DNA of 64,000 nucleotides from Chryseobacterium sp. (GTDB lineage Bacteria > Bacteroidota > Bacteroidia > Flavobacteriales > Weeksellaceae): the NCBI RefSeq assembly GCF_008014695.1, contig NZ_VOXE01000002.1, forward strand, positions 248,001-312,000, given 5' to 3'. How positions within the stretch are numbered: position 1 is the first letter of the stretch; each line of letters opens with the position of its first letter. Made by a program: the position numbers and the translations under genes. The notes beneath the pieces are model-generated. The model made no database searches, had not been told where the DNA came from, and was given only the letters and a program-made list of their open reading frames with translations. This document shows, in pieces, positions 49,883 to 59,373 of the stretch.

Positions 49883-51262
49883 TTAAAGTCCAAACTGCAT
49901 TGCAAATAAATCGGGATATACGCCAATGGTAATAATGGCAATGATCAGGAAGAAGGCCACAATATTGTATGTAATGCTCGCTCTTTCCGAAGTGTTGAAA
50001 CTGCTTTCTTTCGGGAAAAACATCACAATGATAAGCCTCAGATAATAAGCAATTGAAATAGCCGATCCTAGAACCGCTACAAGAACCAGAAATGCGCCGC
50101 CGTTCATGGCCTGTGCAAAAATCGAGAATTTCCCGATGAAACCCGCTGTCAGCGGAATTCCCGCCATTGAAAGTAAGGAAATTGTGGCAACGGTTGCCAG
50201 TAAAGGTTCTGTTCTCGCCAATCCTTTGAAGGCATTGTAAGAAGTCTCTTTTTTCAGTTTTTCTACCCAGATCAGCGTCATCATCACTCCAACTGAAGCC
50301 AGTGAATAGGCAAAAAGATAAAAAGCCAGATTATAAGTCGACAGACTGTTCATTCCGAAGAAAATAAGCGCAATATAACCGGCATGTGATACGGAAGAGT
50401 ACGCCAGCATCCTTTTCGCATTGCTCTGCGCAAGTCCCATTGCATTGGCTAGGAAAAGCGTAATAATAATGAAGACGCCGATGATATTCATCCATTCATT
50501 GGTAATGCCGCCGAATCCGATCGTCATAAGTTTAAAAAACGCCGCAAAACCCGCAATTTTCACTACCGACATCATAAACGTGGTGATTATCGAAGGCGAA
50601 CCCTGATAAACATCCGGACTCCACATATGGAAAGGAGCCAAAGCCACTTTAAAGGCCATTGCAGCGATCATCAAAACCGCTCCCATGATCAGCATCAGAT
50701 CTTTTGGATTTTTTACGCCGAATTCATGTATGGTATAAAGGTCAAAACTTCCTGAACTTCCGTATACCAAAGCTATCCCGAACAACAGGAACCCTGTGGC
50801 AAAAGCGCCCATCAGGAAATACTTTAGCGAAGCTTCATTGGAGCGTAAATCTGTTTTATTGCTTCCCGCCATCACGTAAAGCGGAATGGAGAGGATTTCA
50901 ATACCTAAAAACAGTGTCACAAGGTTTTGGTAACTGAAGAGTACAATTCCGCCGCAAAGCGCAAAAAGCATAAGCGCATACAGCTCAGACTGATGGCTCC
51001 GGTGGTTGCTGAAGGCAAATCCGCCTAAAAAGAAAATCAGCAGCGTAATCACAAGAGAAATTTTCGTGAAAAGTGCAGCATTGGTGCCGAAATCCACCAT
51101 GCTTTTGTATTGATTGAAAAAGGAATGTTCCGGCATAAAGCTCACGTAAAACGCAATGATTAAACCCACAATCCCGATGTATCTTGCAAATTTCCCCTGT
51201 TCGAACACACCCGAAAATAAGGCGGCAACTGCAGTAAGGAAGATGATAATTAGAACGCTCAT
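49883..51262 (-). CDS. nuoN: NADH-quinone oxidoreductase subunit N
   Basis: Antiporter-like membrane subunit of complex I, 459 residues with about 14 transmembrane helices. SLKYFLMGAFATGFLLFGIALVYG (in parts) and FKVALAPFHMWSPDVYQGSP carry the conserved proton-channel lysine and histidine. MLAYSSVSHAGYIAL is also standard. It is the last gene of the operon, 63 bases after nuoM, and is followed by a terminator. Confidence 0.97.
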   Translation of the reverse strand: MSVLIIIFLTAVAALFSGVFEQGKFARYIGIVGLIIAFYVSFMPEHSFFNQYKSMVDFGTNAALFTKISLVITLLIFFLGGFAFSNHRSHQSELYALMLFALCGGIVLFSYQNLVTLFLGIEILSIPLYVMAGSNKTDLRSNEASLKYFLMGAFATGFLLFGIALVYGSSGSFDLYTIHEFGVKNPKDLMLIMGAVLMIAAMAFKVALAPFHMWSPDVYQGSPSIITTFMMSVVKIAGFAAFFKLMTIGFGGITNEWMNIIGVFIIITLFLANAMGLAQSNAKRMLAYSSVSHAGYIALIFFGMNSLSTYNLAFYLFAYSLASVGVMMTLIWVEKLKKETSYNAFKGLARTEPLLATVATISLLSMAGIPLTAGFIGKFSIFAQAMNGGAFLVLVAVLGSAISIAYYLRLIIVMFFPKESSFNTSERASITYNIVAFFLIIAIITIGVYPDLFAMQFGL

Positions 51263-51325
51263 TTAGTTTTTATTTGTTTAAAGATCCCGGATCTGATTCC
51301 GTTTGCTCTATTTATTTTTAATTGA

Positions 51326-52819
51326 TTATTGCATCATTGAGGAATAGATGAATTTCAGCGAAGAGTTTACCAGATCAAGGATCACCTGCGGGAAAATACC
51401 GAAGAAAATCACGTACACCGCAAAACTCGCTAAAACCGTAAACTCTACCGGAGACACATCTTTCATTCCGGATAGTATTCTTTCATCGCCTTTGCCAAAC
51501 ATGGCTTTTCCGTATAATCTGAAGAGGTAAGCCGCACACAAAATAATGGTTAAACACGCGATCACGGCAGCCAGTTTGTTATAATCGAAAACAGATTTCA
51601 GCAGGATAAATTCCCCGACAAAACCGTTGGTTAACGGAAGCGCGATAGAGCCCAGAAGAATAATCATGAAAAGAATGGCAAATTTCGGAGCCACTTTCGC
51701 CAGTCCACCCATTTTTCTGATGTCGCGCGTGTTAAATCTTTTAATTAAAATATCGGCGCAGTAAAAAAGTCCGGCAATATTGATTCCGTGTGCAAAAGAC
51801 TGAACCATCGCACCCTGTCCGCCTTCAAACGTGAAGGTTCCGTTCACCGTCAGTATTGCAGAAGCGAAAATTCCCGCCACAATCAACCCGATGTGCGAAA
51901 ACGATGAATATGCAAGAATTCTTTTCACATCGTTAATGACAATTGCAATTAAAGCCCCATGAACGATTCCGATAATTGCCAAAACCATCACGATCTGCCC
52001 GGAAATCCCGAGAACAGCATCCGGTGTAATCGGCAGTAAATAGCGTAAAATTCCGAAAACCGCCATCTTCAGCATAATTCCTGAAAGAAGCATGGATCCC
52101 TGGGTCGGCGAATACGTATACGTATCAGGTTGCCAGGTATGGAAGGGGAATATCGGCAGTTTCACCGCGAAGGCAAAGAAAATAAACCAGAAGACAACGG
52201 TTTGTTGCGTAAGGTTTAAGTTCGCATTGTAAAGATCTGTTAATGCAAATGAAGCGGAATAGTTATACACGTAGATCAGTCCGATCAGCATAAACAATGA
52301 TCCCACGAAAGTGTAGACAAAAAATTTCGTTGTAAAACGGATTCTTTTATCTTCCTGACCCCAGATTCCGGCAATAAGCCAGATCGGAATTAAAGTGATT
52401 TCCCAGAATGCATAGAATAAAATTCCGTCAAGAGCGGTAAACACTCCGATTAGTCCGAACTGCATGAGCAGAATCAAGCCGTAAAAAGTGTTTCGGTAAC
52501 CCGGTTTTTCGTTGAAAGAAGACAGAATGATGAGCATTGTTAGAATGTTCGTCAAAAGCAGCATCAGTAAACTCATCCCGTCAATCCCAAAATGGATGGT
52601 ACTTTTGATGAAATTGGACCAAGGACGGATAATTTCATAATCCAGAGGAGAATCTACCGTTGGAATATTGTTGAAATTGGCCAGGATGTAGAATGTAAGC
52701 AACATTTCCACAAACGCGATTCCCAAAGCCAGATATTTGCTTGCAGGATTTTTCCATGCAAAAACCAGTCCCGAACCAACGAGTGGCAGTAGTAATAATG
52801 TTAATAACAGATACGACAT
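51326..52819 (-). CDS. nuoM: NADH-quinone oxidoreductase subunit M
   Basis: Antiporter-like proton-pumping subunit of complex I, 497 residues, about 14 helices. FWEITLIPIWLIAGIWG holds the conserved glutamate. FAFAVKLPIFPFHTWQPDTY and ILAYSSFSHIGLIVAG are family hallmarks. It starts two bases after the nuoL stop. Confidence 0.97.
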   Translation of the reverse strand: MSYLLLTLLLLPLVGSGLVFAWKNPASKYLALGIAFVEMLLTFYILANFNNIPTVDSPLDYEIIRPWSNFIKSTIHFGIDGMSLLMLLLTNILTMLIILSSFNEKPGYRNTFYGLILLMQFGLIGVFTALDGILFYAFWEITLIPIWLIAGIWGQEDKRIRFTTKFFVYTFVGSLFMLIGLIYVYNYSASFALTDLYNANLNLTQQTVVFWFIFFAFAVKLPIFPFHTWQPDTYTYSPTQGSMLLSGIMLKMAVFGILRYLLPITPDAVLGISGQIVMVLAIIGIVHGALIAIVINDVKRILAYSSFSHIGLIVAGIFASAILTVNGTFTFEGGQGAMVQSFAHGINIAGLFYCADILIKRFNTRDIRKMGGLAKVAPKFAILFMIILLGSIALPLTNGFVGEFILLKSVFDYNKLAAVIACLTIILCAAYLFRLYGKAMFGKGDERILSGMKDVSPVEFTVLASFAVYVIFFGIFPQVILDLVNSSLKFIYSSMMQ

Positions 52820-52821
52820 TA

Positions 52822-54717
52822 TTATTGTAATATAAAGTTAACGATTAAGATAATTCCGATAGCCAAAGACATGATAAGAACGTAGTTTTCTACATTTCCG
52901 TTCTGTAATCTCTTTGCTGCTCTTCCCGAGTCTTCTGCACCGATTCCGATGAAGTTTACAAAGCGGTCCAGGATGTTCTTATCAAACATGTTTCCGCCCA
53001 CGCCGAAGCCCTCTGTAAGTTTCACAAAAGTAGCATCGTAAAGTTCATCAATAAATAGTTTTTTGTTCGAAAGCCGTTCCCAACCTTCATATTCTTCATC
53101 TGCCAACGGAAGTTTTTTCTTGTTGACATATATATTTTTAACAATGAACCACACCGCAAAAAACATAACAACGGTCGCGGCTAAAAGAATCATTTCGGTA
53201 TTGAAAGGCACTTCCGCCAACTGAATATCGGTTGCAAAAAGCGTGTGCAGCCAGTGGTCGAGTTTTGCATAGTTTCCGTGACCGATGAAATGTGGAAGAT
53301 TAATGAAACCGCCAACAATAGAAAGAACTGCAAGAACCATCAAAGGTAAAGTCATGTTCAGCGGACTTTCATGAAGATGCTTTTTCTGTTCTTCGGTACC
53401 TCTGAATTCACCGTGGAAAGTCAGATAATAGGCACGGAACATATAAATTGCCGTCATTGCTGCTATTATAAAGAGTAGAATCCACAGCAAAGGATTGTTT
53501 CCGTAAACATTGGTGAGGATTTCATCTTTCGAGATCATTCCGGAAAGGAATGGAAATCCTGAAATAGCCAGTGTTCCGATAAAGAAGGTGATGTGGGTAA
53601 TCGGAATCTTTTTCTTTAATCCACCCATGAATCTCATATCCTGTTCGCCGCTCATTGCATGAATAACAGAGCCGGAACCGAGGAACAGCAACGCTTTGAA
53701 AAACGCGTGCGTCATCAAGTGGAACATCGCAGTGGTATAAGCGCCGACTCCAAGCGCCACAAACATAAATCCTAACTGTGAAACGGTAGAGTATGCGAGA
53801 ACTTTTTTAATATCATTCTGCCGTAATCCAATAAATGCAGCTACCAAAGCGGTTAAAAGCCCGATGAAAAGAATTCCGTTCATCGTGGTTGGCGCAAGAG
53901 AGAAGAGGAAATTGGAACGGACTACCAAATAAATTCCGGCGGTAACCATGGTTGCAGCGTGAATTAATGCAGAAACAGGAGTCGGTCCAGCCATCGCATC
54001 CGGCAGCCAGGTGAAAAGCGGAACCTGCGCCGATTTTCCTACAGCTCCGATAAATAAACTCGCTGTAATGAATATAATGACTGTACTGTCGAGTTCAAAT
54101 TTTCCGGAATTCTGCGCGACAGAAATATAATCAAGCGCATTGGTTTCATAGGCGATCATAAAAATCCCGATCAGCATTCCCAGATCACCGATCCGGTTCA
54201 TGATGAAGGCTTTTCGTGCAGCGGCGCCGTATTCTTTGTTTTCGTACCAGAAACCGATGAGCAGATAGGAACATAATCCAACGCCTTCCCAGCCAATGAA
54301 AAGGATGAGGTAATTGCCACCCATCACAAGCAGAAGCATGGAAAAGATGAATAAATTCAGGTAAGTGAAGAATTTATAGAAACCTTTGTCATGACTCATA
54401 TAGCCGATGGAGTAGAGGTGAATAAGGGAACCGATCCCGGTGATGATCATAATCATCATAAGCGAAAGCTGATCGATCTGGAAACTGAAATTAACCTGTA
54501 TTCCGTTCACGGTAAACCATTCGAAGGCTTTTACCAGAACAGGAGCACTGTTGGAGTCGGTTTTTAAAAATATGCTCAAAGCTATGCAGAAAGAGGCAAA
54601 AACCACCGCAGTTGCAAGGCTTCCTACAACCATTTTCGGAAGATTTTTACCGAAAAGACCGTTGATCAGAAATCCGAGAAGGGGCAAAAGTATAATCGCG
54701 TAAACTAAATTTTCCAT
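52822..54717 (-). CDS. nuoL: NADH-quinone oxidoreductase subunit L
   Basis: Distal antiporter-like subunit of complex I, 631 residues. It has about 14 core helices, with FIGWEGVGLCSYLLIGFWY, KSAQVPLFTWLPDAMAGPTP and HAATMVTAGIYLVVRSN as family motifs. The long C-terminal lateral helix that runs along the membrane arm follows, and ends near the terminal transmembrane helix. It starts six bases after nuoK. Confidence 0.97.
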   Translation of the reverse strand: MENLVYAIILLPLLGFLINGLFGKNLPKMVVGSLATAVVFASFCIALSIFLKTDSNSAPVLVKAFEWFTVNGIQVNFSFQIDQLSLMMIMIITGIGSLIHLYSIGYMSHDKGFYKFFTYLNLFIFSMLLLVMGGNYLILFIGWEGVGLCSYLLIGFWYENKEYGAAARKAFIMNRIGDLGMLIGIFMIAYETNALDYISVAQNSGKFELDSTVIIFITASLFIGAVGKSAQVPLFTWLPDAMAGPTPVSALIHAATMVTAGIYLVVRSNFLFSLAPTTMNGILFIGLLTALVAAFIGLRQNDIKKVLAYSTVSQLGFMFVALGVGAYTTAMFHLMTHAFFKALLFLGSGSVIHAMSGEQDMRFMGGLKKKIPITHITFFIGTLAISGFPFLSGMISKDEILTNVYGNNPLLWILLFIIAAMTAIYMFRAYYLTFHGEFRGTEEQKKHLHESPLNMTLPLMVLAVLSIVGGFINLPHFIGHGNYAKLDHWLHTLFATDIQLAEVPFNTEMILLAATVVMFFAVWFIVKNIYVNKKKLPLADEEYEGWERLSNKKLFIDELYDATFVKLTEGFGVGGNMFDKNILDRFVNFIGIGAEDSGRAAKRLQNGNVENYVLIMSLAIGIILIVNFILQ

Positions 54718-54723
54718 CCTTTA

Positions 54724-55053
54724 TTATCCTCTTAATTTATTAAAAATACTGATGTCTACCGATTTTGTATTTCGGTACATCATCGCGATGATGGCCAATC
54801 CCACCGCAACTTCAGCAGCGGCAACAACCATAATGAAGAACACCAGAATCTGTCCGTTTCCGTCGCCTTTATAGCTTGAAAATGCAGCCAGCAGAAGATT
54901 TACGGAATTCAGCATCAATTCTACACATCCCAAAATAATGATGGCATTTTTTCGGATCAAAACTCCCATAACTCCCAGACAGAACAATACCGAACTCAGA
55001 ATAACAAAATACTCGAGCGGAACTGCCTGTATCAATGAATTTACTTCTCCCAT
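54724..55053 (-). CDS. nuoK: NADH-quinone oxidoreductase subunit K
   Basis: Small membrane subunit of complex I with 109 residues and three helices. The conserved glutamates in the second and third helices appear in LGCVELMLNSVNLLL and VAAAEVAVGLAIIAMMYR, both needed for proton transfer in E. coli. It lies three bases after nuoJ. Confidence 0.97.
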   Translation of the reverse strand: MGEVNSLIQAVPLEYFVILSSVLFCLGVMGVLIRKNAIIILGCVELMLNSVNLLLAAFSSYKGDGNGQILVFFIMVVAAAEVAVGLAIIAMMYRNTKSVDISIFNKLRG

Positions 55054-55056
55054 AAT

Positions 55057-55551
55057 CTATAGATCTTTTTTACCAATCAGCACTGCGCCTACTATTCCCG
55101 CAAGAATGAGAAGGGAAGCCAGTTCGAAAGGCAAAACATATTCGTTAAACAATAATCTTCCGAGGTTTTTGGTCAAACCTACCGAAGAATCAACATCAGC
55201 AGATACCGGCTCAAAACTCAAACCTCTGAAAGCGCCAAGTATTCCGATTAAAAGCAAACCGGCAGAAAATACCCCGATGAATTTCATGAGGTTCTGTTTT
55301 TTGCTTTCGTCGGCTTTGTCCAAATTCAGCATCATCAAAATGTAAAGAAAGAGGACCATAATGGCACCTGCATAAACAATGATTTGCACAATTCCCAAAA
55401 ACTGAGCGTTCAGCAGAATGTATAGTCCCGCAATCGAAAACATCGTAACGATCAAAGAAAGGATGGAGTACATCGGGTTTCTGGCAAATACAAAATTCAC
55501 GGCACTTGCCACAGCGCAGAACGCCACGAAAAAGAATAATACCTGTTCCAT
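55057..55551 (-). CDS. nuoJ: NADH-quinone oxidoreductase subunit J
   Basis: Membrane subunit of complex I, 164 residues with five helices. FLGIVQIIVYAGAIMVLFLY is the family core and holds the pi-bulge helix linked to the proton path. The start overlaps the nuoI stop by one base, so the two are translationally coupled. Confidence 0.96.
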   Translation of the reverse strand: MEQVLFFFVAFCAVASAVNFVFARNPMYSILSLIVTMFSIAGLYILLNAQFLGIVQIIVYAGAIMVLFLYILMMLNLDKADESKKQNLMKFIGVFSAGLLLIGILGAFRGLSFEPVSADVDSSVGLTKNLGRLLFNEYVLPFELASLLILAGIVGAVLIGKKDL

Positions 55552-56105
55552 TATTTCACCGATTTTTTTTGCAGTTCACTCTGTCTGTCCGAAATATCAA
55601 TTCTCGCATTGATTTTTTCAACCAGTCTATCTTTTCCGTACACAAAGCTTCCGCGGTTCTCTTCCACATTCACAAGGCGGTCGGTAAGATAAATGGCCGA
55701 TTTCGGGCAGGCTTCTTCACACATTCCGCAGAAAATACATCTCAGCATGTTGATTTCATACATCGATGCATATTTTTCTTCGCGGTAAAGGTCTTTTTCA
55801 TCTTTAGTCCGTTCAGCGGAGGTCATAACAATGGCTTCAGCCGGGCAGGCAACTGCACAAAGTCCGCATGCAGTGCAGCGTTCTCTGCCTTCTTCATCGC
55901 GCTTCAACACGTGCTGTCCTCTCCAGACTTTCGCTCTGGGCCTCACTTCTTCCGGATATGAAATGGTGCTGGAACCTTTAAAAAGTGTTTTCAGAGCGTG
56001 CTTCATGGTAATACCCATCCCGCCGAGAATGGCAGGAATATAAACACTTTCACCGAAAGTCATTTTTTTGTTCGAGACCACTTTTGATCTGTTCGTTAAT
56101 TTCAT
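55551..56105 (-). CDS. nuoI: NADH-quinone oxidoreductase subunit I
   Basis: Peripheral subunit of complex I, 184 residues, carrying two [4Fe-4S] clusters (N6a, N6b). The ligands are CTACGLCAVACPAEA (about 81-95) and CIFCGMCEEACPKSA (about 123-137). It passes electrons towards the quinone site through NuoB. A 271-base non-coding insert separates it from nuoH, the largest gap in the operon. Confidence 0.97.
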   Translation of the reverse strand: MKLTNRSKVVSNKKMTFGESVYIPAILGGMGITMKHALKTLFKGSSTISYPEEVRPRAKVWRGQHVLKRDEEGRERCTACGLCAVACPAEAIVMTSAERTKDEKDLYREEKYASMYEINMLRCIFCGMCEEACPKSAIYLTDRLVNVEENRGSFVYGKDRLVEKINARIDISDRQSELQKKSVK

Positions 56106-56217
56106 CTGCTTTATTTATCTTTTTTCATTGGACAGATGGAACATCTATTCTCAACCCTTTTTGTTTAGTTTGCTTTGAGCAAAGATGTTTCATTTTCAGA
56201 AAAATATTTTTATTTTA

Positions 56218-56340
56218 AGAAGCAACACCTAAATTGCTTCTATCTCGTTCTGTCCCGCTTTTTGCTCTATCTTTTGCTTCACCTTGGCCTGGCTTTGTCC
56301 GTCGGAAGGTTCCGCAAAAGGATGCCGCGTCAATCGGGGT
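56218..56340. repeat. Structured non-coding element between nuoI and nuoH
   Basis: The nuoI-nuoH gap (56106-56376) has no gene. It holds a perfect hairpin (AGAAGCAA at 56218-56225 with TTGCTTCT at 56234-56241) followed by nested pairs: CCCG (56254-56257) with CGGG (56335-56338) outside, and ATCTTTTGC (56269-56277) with GCAAAAGGAT (56314-56323, one bulge) inside. The layout looks like an extragenic repeat I recall from other Flavobacteriales intergenic regions, with conserved ends CCCGC...CAATCGGGG. No second copy was seen here. The rest of the gap is AT-rich without clear signals. Confidence 0.55.
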
Positions 56341-56376
56341 TATAAGAGGTTTTATTTGCTTAATTAATTCTGCCTT

Positions 56377-57450
56377 TTATTTCATATAATGTTGATACAG
56401 CAAAATCAATGCAGCGGTCACCATCAGGTTGATCAGCGCAAACGGTATCAGTTTTTTCCATCCCAAATGCATCAATTGGTCATATCTGAATCTTGGTAAA
56501 GTCCAGCGGATCCACATAAATACAAAAATTCCGAAGAACGTTTTCCCTAAAAATGCGAGGATGGAGATGATTCCTGCCGCATTTTCGCCCCAGTTCTGGG
56601 TTACCCAGTCGATTCCCGGATAATTGTAACCGCCGAAGAATAAAACAGTGATCAGCGCATTCGAAATAAACATGTTCACATATTCCCCGAACATATAAAG
56701 CCCGAGTTTCATCGATGAATATTCTGTATGATAACCGTTTACAAGCTCAGATTCACATTCAGGCAAATCGAAAGGCGAACGGTTGGTTTCAGCCAAAGCT
56801 GCTACAAAAAAGATGATAAATGCGATAGGCTGATAAAAAATATTCCAGTTCAGGCCTGAAACCTCAGGAATAATTCCCCAGATTTTACCATGTGTCTGCT
56901 GTTCAACGATCACTTTCAGGTCAAGCGATCCCGCCATCATAATAATCGCGAGCAGGGAAAGTCCCATTGCGAGTTCATAGGAAATCATCTGCGAACTTGC
57001 ACGGATGGCTCCGATCAGGGAAAATTTGTTATTGGAAGCCCAGCCTCCGAGCATGATTCCGTACACGCCGATGGAAACCATTCCCACGAGGTACAGAACG
57101 CCTACATCAATATTGGCAACCTGCAGGTCAAATGAAGTTCCGCCGATATTCAGGGTTTTCCCCCACGGAATAACGGCTCCTGTAATCAGGGAAATGAACA
57201 TCACCAGCGACGGTCCTACAACGAATAGGAACCTTTCTGCTCCGTCGGGTGTAAAATCCTCCTTGAAGAAAAATTTTCCACCATCAGCAAGCGGCTGCAG
57301 CAGCCCGAAAGGCCCGGATCGGTTAGGTCCGATTCTGTCCTGCATGATCGCGGCCACTTTTCTTTCCGCCCAGGTAGAGTAGGCGGCCACCGTAAGTGCC
57401 AGTAGGAACAGTGACAGCACCAATATGATTTTAAAAGTTAGTAACTCCAT
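56377..57450 (-). CDS. nuoH: NADH-quinone oxidoreductase subunit H
   Basis: Membrane subunit of complex I, 357 residues, that forms the quinone chamber with NuoB and NuoD. AAYSTWAERKVAAIMQDRIG and the segment FLVALAETNRSPFDLPE-type (FVAALAETNRSPFDLPECES) are strictly conserved. About eight helices are predicted. A small hairpin (TCTGCAT/ATGCAGA, 57473-57496) lies in the 74-base gap to nuoG. Confidence 0.97.
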   Translation of the reverse strand: MELLTFKIILVLSLFLLALTVAAYSTWAERKVAAIMQDRIGPNRSGPFGLLQPLADGGKFFFKEDFTPDGAERFLFVVGPSLVMFISLITGAVIPWGKTLNIGGTSFDLQVANIDVGVLYLVGMVSIGVYGIMLGGWASNNKFSLIGAIRASSQMISYELAMGLSLLAIIMMAGSLDLKVIVEQQTHGKIWGIIPEVSGLNWNIFYQPIAFIIFFVAALAETNRSPFDLPECESELVNGYHTEYSSMKLGLYMFGEYVNMFISNALITVLFFGGYNYPGIDWVTQNWGENAAGIISILAFLGKTFFGIFVFMWIRWTLPRFRYDQLMHLGWKKLIPFALINLMVTAALILLYQHYMK

Positions 57451-57524
57451 TTTTATTTATAACATTTGTCTCTCTGCATCGATTCGGAAATGCAGAATTA
57501 AATTAAATTATTTTCAGACTTCGC

Positions 57525-58517
57525 TTAATCTTTTGAACTCAGTTCCTTCGCATCGGGATTTTCCAGAAGACTGATCATGTTTTCCGGTTTTTCGTAATGG
57601 TTAAGGGATATTACAGAATGTCGGTCGATATGTCTTGGTCCTTCAACTGTCCATTTGCTGATGTCTTTGCGTTCGAAACGACACTCGTTACAGATCCATT
57701 CCTCAACTTCATCGTACTGGTCTTTGCGCGCGGTGACTCTTATGATTTCGTCGCCTTTCATCCAAAGTACGGCTTTTCCTGAACATTTTGAGCATTCGCA
57801 GGTCGCATTCACCGGATTGGTAAACCAAACCCTGCTTGCAAAACGGGCAGTTTTGTCGGTTAAGGCTCCTACCGGACACACATCAATAACATTTCCGATG
57901 AAATCGTTATCCAGTGCTTTATTCAGATAGGTGGAAATCTCAGCATGGTCACCTCTGAAAAGGATTCCGTGTTCTCTTTTTTCGGTAAGCTGATTGGCTG
58001 CCAAAACACAACGCGCGCACAGAATGCAGCGGTTCATGTTCAGTTTAATGTACGGGCCAATATCTTCCGGCTCAAAAGTCCGTCTTTCAAATTCTGTTCT
58101 GGTATTTTCAACTCCGTGTTCGTAGCCGAGATCCTGCAGATGGCATTCGCCGGCCTGATCACAAATCGGGCAGTCCAAAGGATGGTTCAGCAAAAGAAAT
58201 TCCGTTACGGCCTTTCTTCCTTCCTGGGTTTTTTCGGAGGTAAGGTTTTTCACTTCCATTCCGTCCATAACACCGGTCCTGCAGCTTGCCACAAGTTTCG
58301 GCATCGGTCTAGGATCGGCTTCTGAACCTTTCGAAACTTCCACCAAACAGGTTCTACATCGTCCGCCGCTTGTTTCGAGCGGTTTATAGTAGCACATTGC
58401 CGGTGGCACCGATTTTCCTCCGATTTGCCTTGCAGCTTCGAGAATGGAAGTTCCGGGCAACACTTCGGCAGTCTGTCCGTCGATGGTTATTTTAAATTTT
58501 TTAATTTCTTCGCTCAT
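57525..58517 (-). CDS. nuoG: NADH-quinone oxidoreductase subunit G, short form
   Basis: Fe-S subunit of complex I, 330 residues. The ATG at 58517 (MSEEIKK) is chosen over an upstream one inside the preceding gap. The N-terminal [2Fe-2S] domain has CYYKPLETSGGRCRTC. The His-Cys cluster site is CPICDQAGECHLQ. [4Fe-4S] ligands follow in CILCARCVLA and CPVGALTDK. A CECSKCSGK...CNEC set ends the protein. E. coli NuoG is about 900 residues; the whole molybdopterin-oxidoreductase-like domain is missing here, while the electron-transfer clusters are kept. Confidence 0.94.
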   Translation of the reverse strand: MSEEIKKFKITIDGQTAEVLPGTSILEAARQIGGKSVPPAMCYYKPLETSGGRCRTCLVEVSKGSEADPRPMPKLVASCRTGVMDGMEVKNLTSEKTQEGRKAVTEFLLLNHPLDCPICDQAGECHLQDLGYEHGVENTRTEFERRTFEPEDIGPYIKLNMNRCILCARCVLAANQLTEKREHGILFRGDHAEISTYLNKALDNDFIGNVIDVCPVGALTDKTARFASRVWFTNPVNATCECSKCSGKAVLWMKGDEIIRVTARKDQYDEVEEWICNECRFERKDISKWTVEGPRHIDRHSVISLNHYEKPENMISLLENPDAKELSSKD

Positions 58518-58551
58518 ATCTTTAGCATTAAGCTTCAAGCACTGGGCTTTT

Positions 58552-59370
58552 TTAATTATTTTTCTTCGTATTAAAGGTATAACCGATCCCTAAATTTACC
58601 TGAGCAAAAGCAAAATCCTGTGAAGCTTTGTCGGGTTTGTTGTTTAAAGTCGTTTTAATATCGGGCAGATTAATGTAACCCGCTTTTCCTTCGATCTGGG
58701 CAACGATATGTTTCCATACAATAACATTCAGACTGGTTCTTGCGTCCAGACCAAAACCTGCAACGTGAAAACGGTCACTTCTTTCAAATCCCATTAAGCT
58801 CACATTTGATTTTGGCAGCAATACTCCTAACCCGGCGCCGTAGCCCCAATAAACATCAAAATTGGTGTGGTTAAGCAGATGTCTGTATTTCTGGACCCCT
58901 GTATTGATATAATTTAATCCGTCGGTATGTTCAAACTGTAAAAATTCTCCATCTGTGAGATCAACTTTGCCGTTGTGTACCATTGCAGCATATTTCGGAT
59001 CGCTGATGTTTCCCTTAAAATCAACAGTTTGTTCCTGATCCATCACATATTTCATATGATCCATCCCAATTGAAATTGCCATATCATCCTTAATGAAATA
59101 AGAAATTCGGTAATTCACCTGCGGCACCGTAATTTTTGACGGATTGAAGTATAAATTGAATCTGAAAGGCGACTGGCGGTCGTGTGCCACCACATCATTC
59201 AACTGAAAATTGTAATCAGCACCTTTAAAATGAATGTCGGTATGGGTATAGGCAGCATTGTTCCATCCCCAAAAAACCATGACGGCTCCTTTGCGGAAGG
59301 GTTCGTTTTGTGCTTTCATATTTGTAGCTGCCAACATTACCATGAAAATGAAAAGGATTTTATTTTTCAA
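58552..59370 (-). CDS. Outer-membrane-like protein inside the nuo operon
   Basis: Exported protein of 272 residues, not a known complex I subunit. The start is TTG at 59370, giving the signal peptide KNKILFIFMVMLAATNMKAQ; an ATG 27 bases later would leave a truncated signal. The mature part alternates aromatic and polar residues in strands and ends VNLGIGYTFNTKKNN, as in small outer-membrane beta-barrels. I do not recognise the family. It starts three bases after the nuoF stop and is followed by nuoG 34 bases on, so it must be co-transcribed with complex I. Confidence 0.75.
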   Translation of the reverse strand: MKNKILFIFMVMLAATNMKAQNEPFRKGAVMVFWGWNNAAYTHTDIHFKGADYNFQLNDVVAHDRQSPFRFNLYFNPSKITVPQVNYRISYFIKDDMAISIGMDHMKYVMDQEQTVDFKGNISDPKYAAMVHNGKVDLTDGEFLQFEHTDGLNYINTGVQKYRHLLNHTNFDVYWGYGAGLGVLLPKSNVSLMGFERSDRFHVAGFGLDARTSLNVIVWKHIVAQIEGKAGYINLPDIKTTLNNKPDKASQDFAFAQVNLGIGYTFNTKKNN

Positions 59371-59373
59371 AAT

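Noticed and set aside
57473-57496. Hairpin between nuoG and nuoH as a terminator
   Set aside because: The 7-bp stem has a ten-base loop and no T-run, and the operon continues; listed only as a small structure in the nuoH entry.
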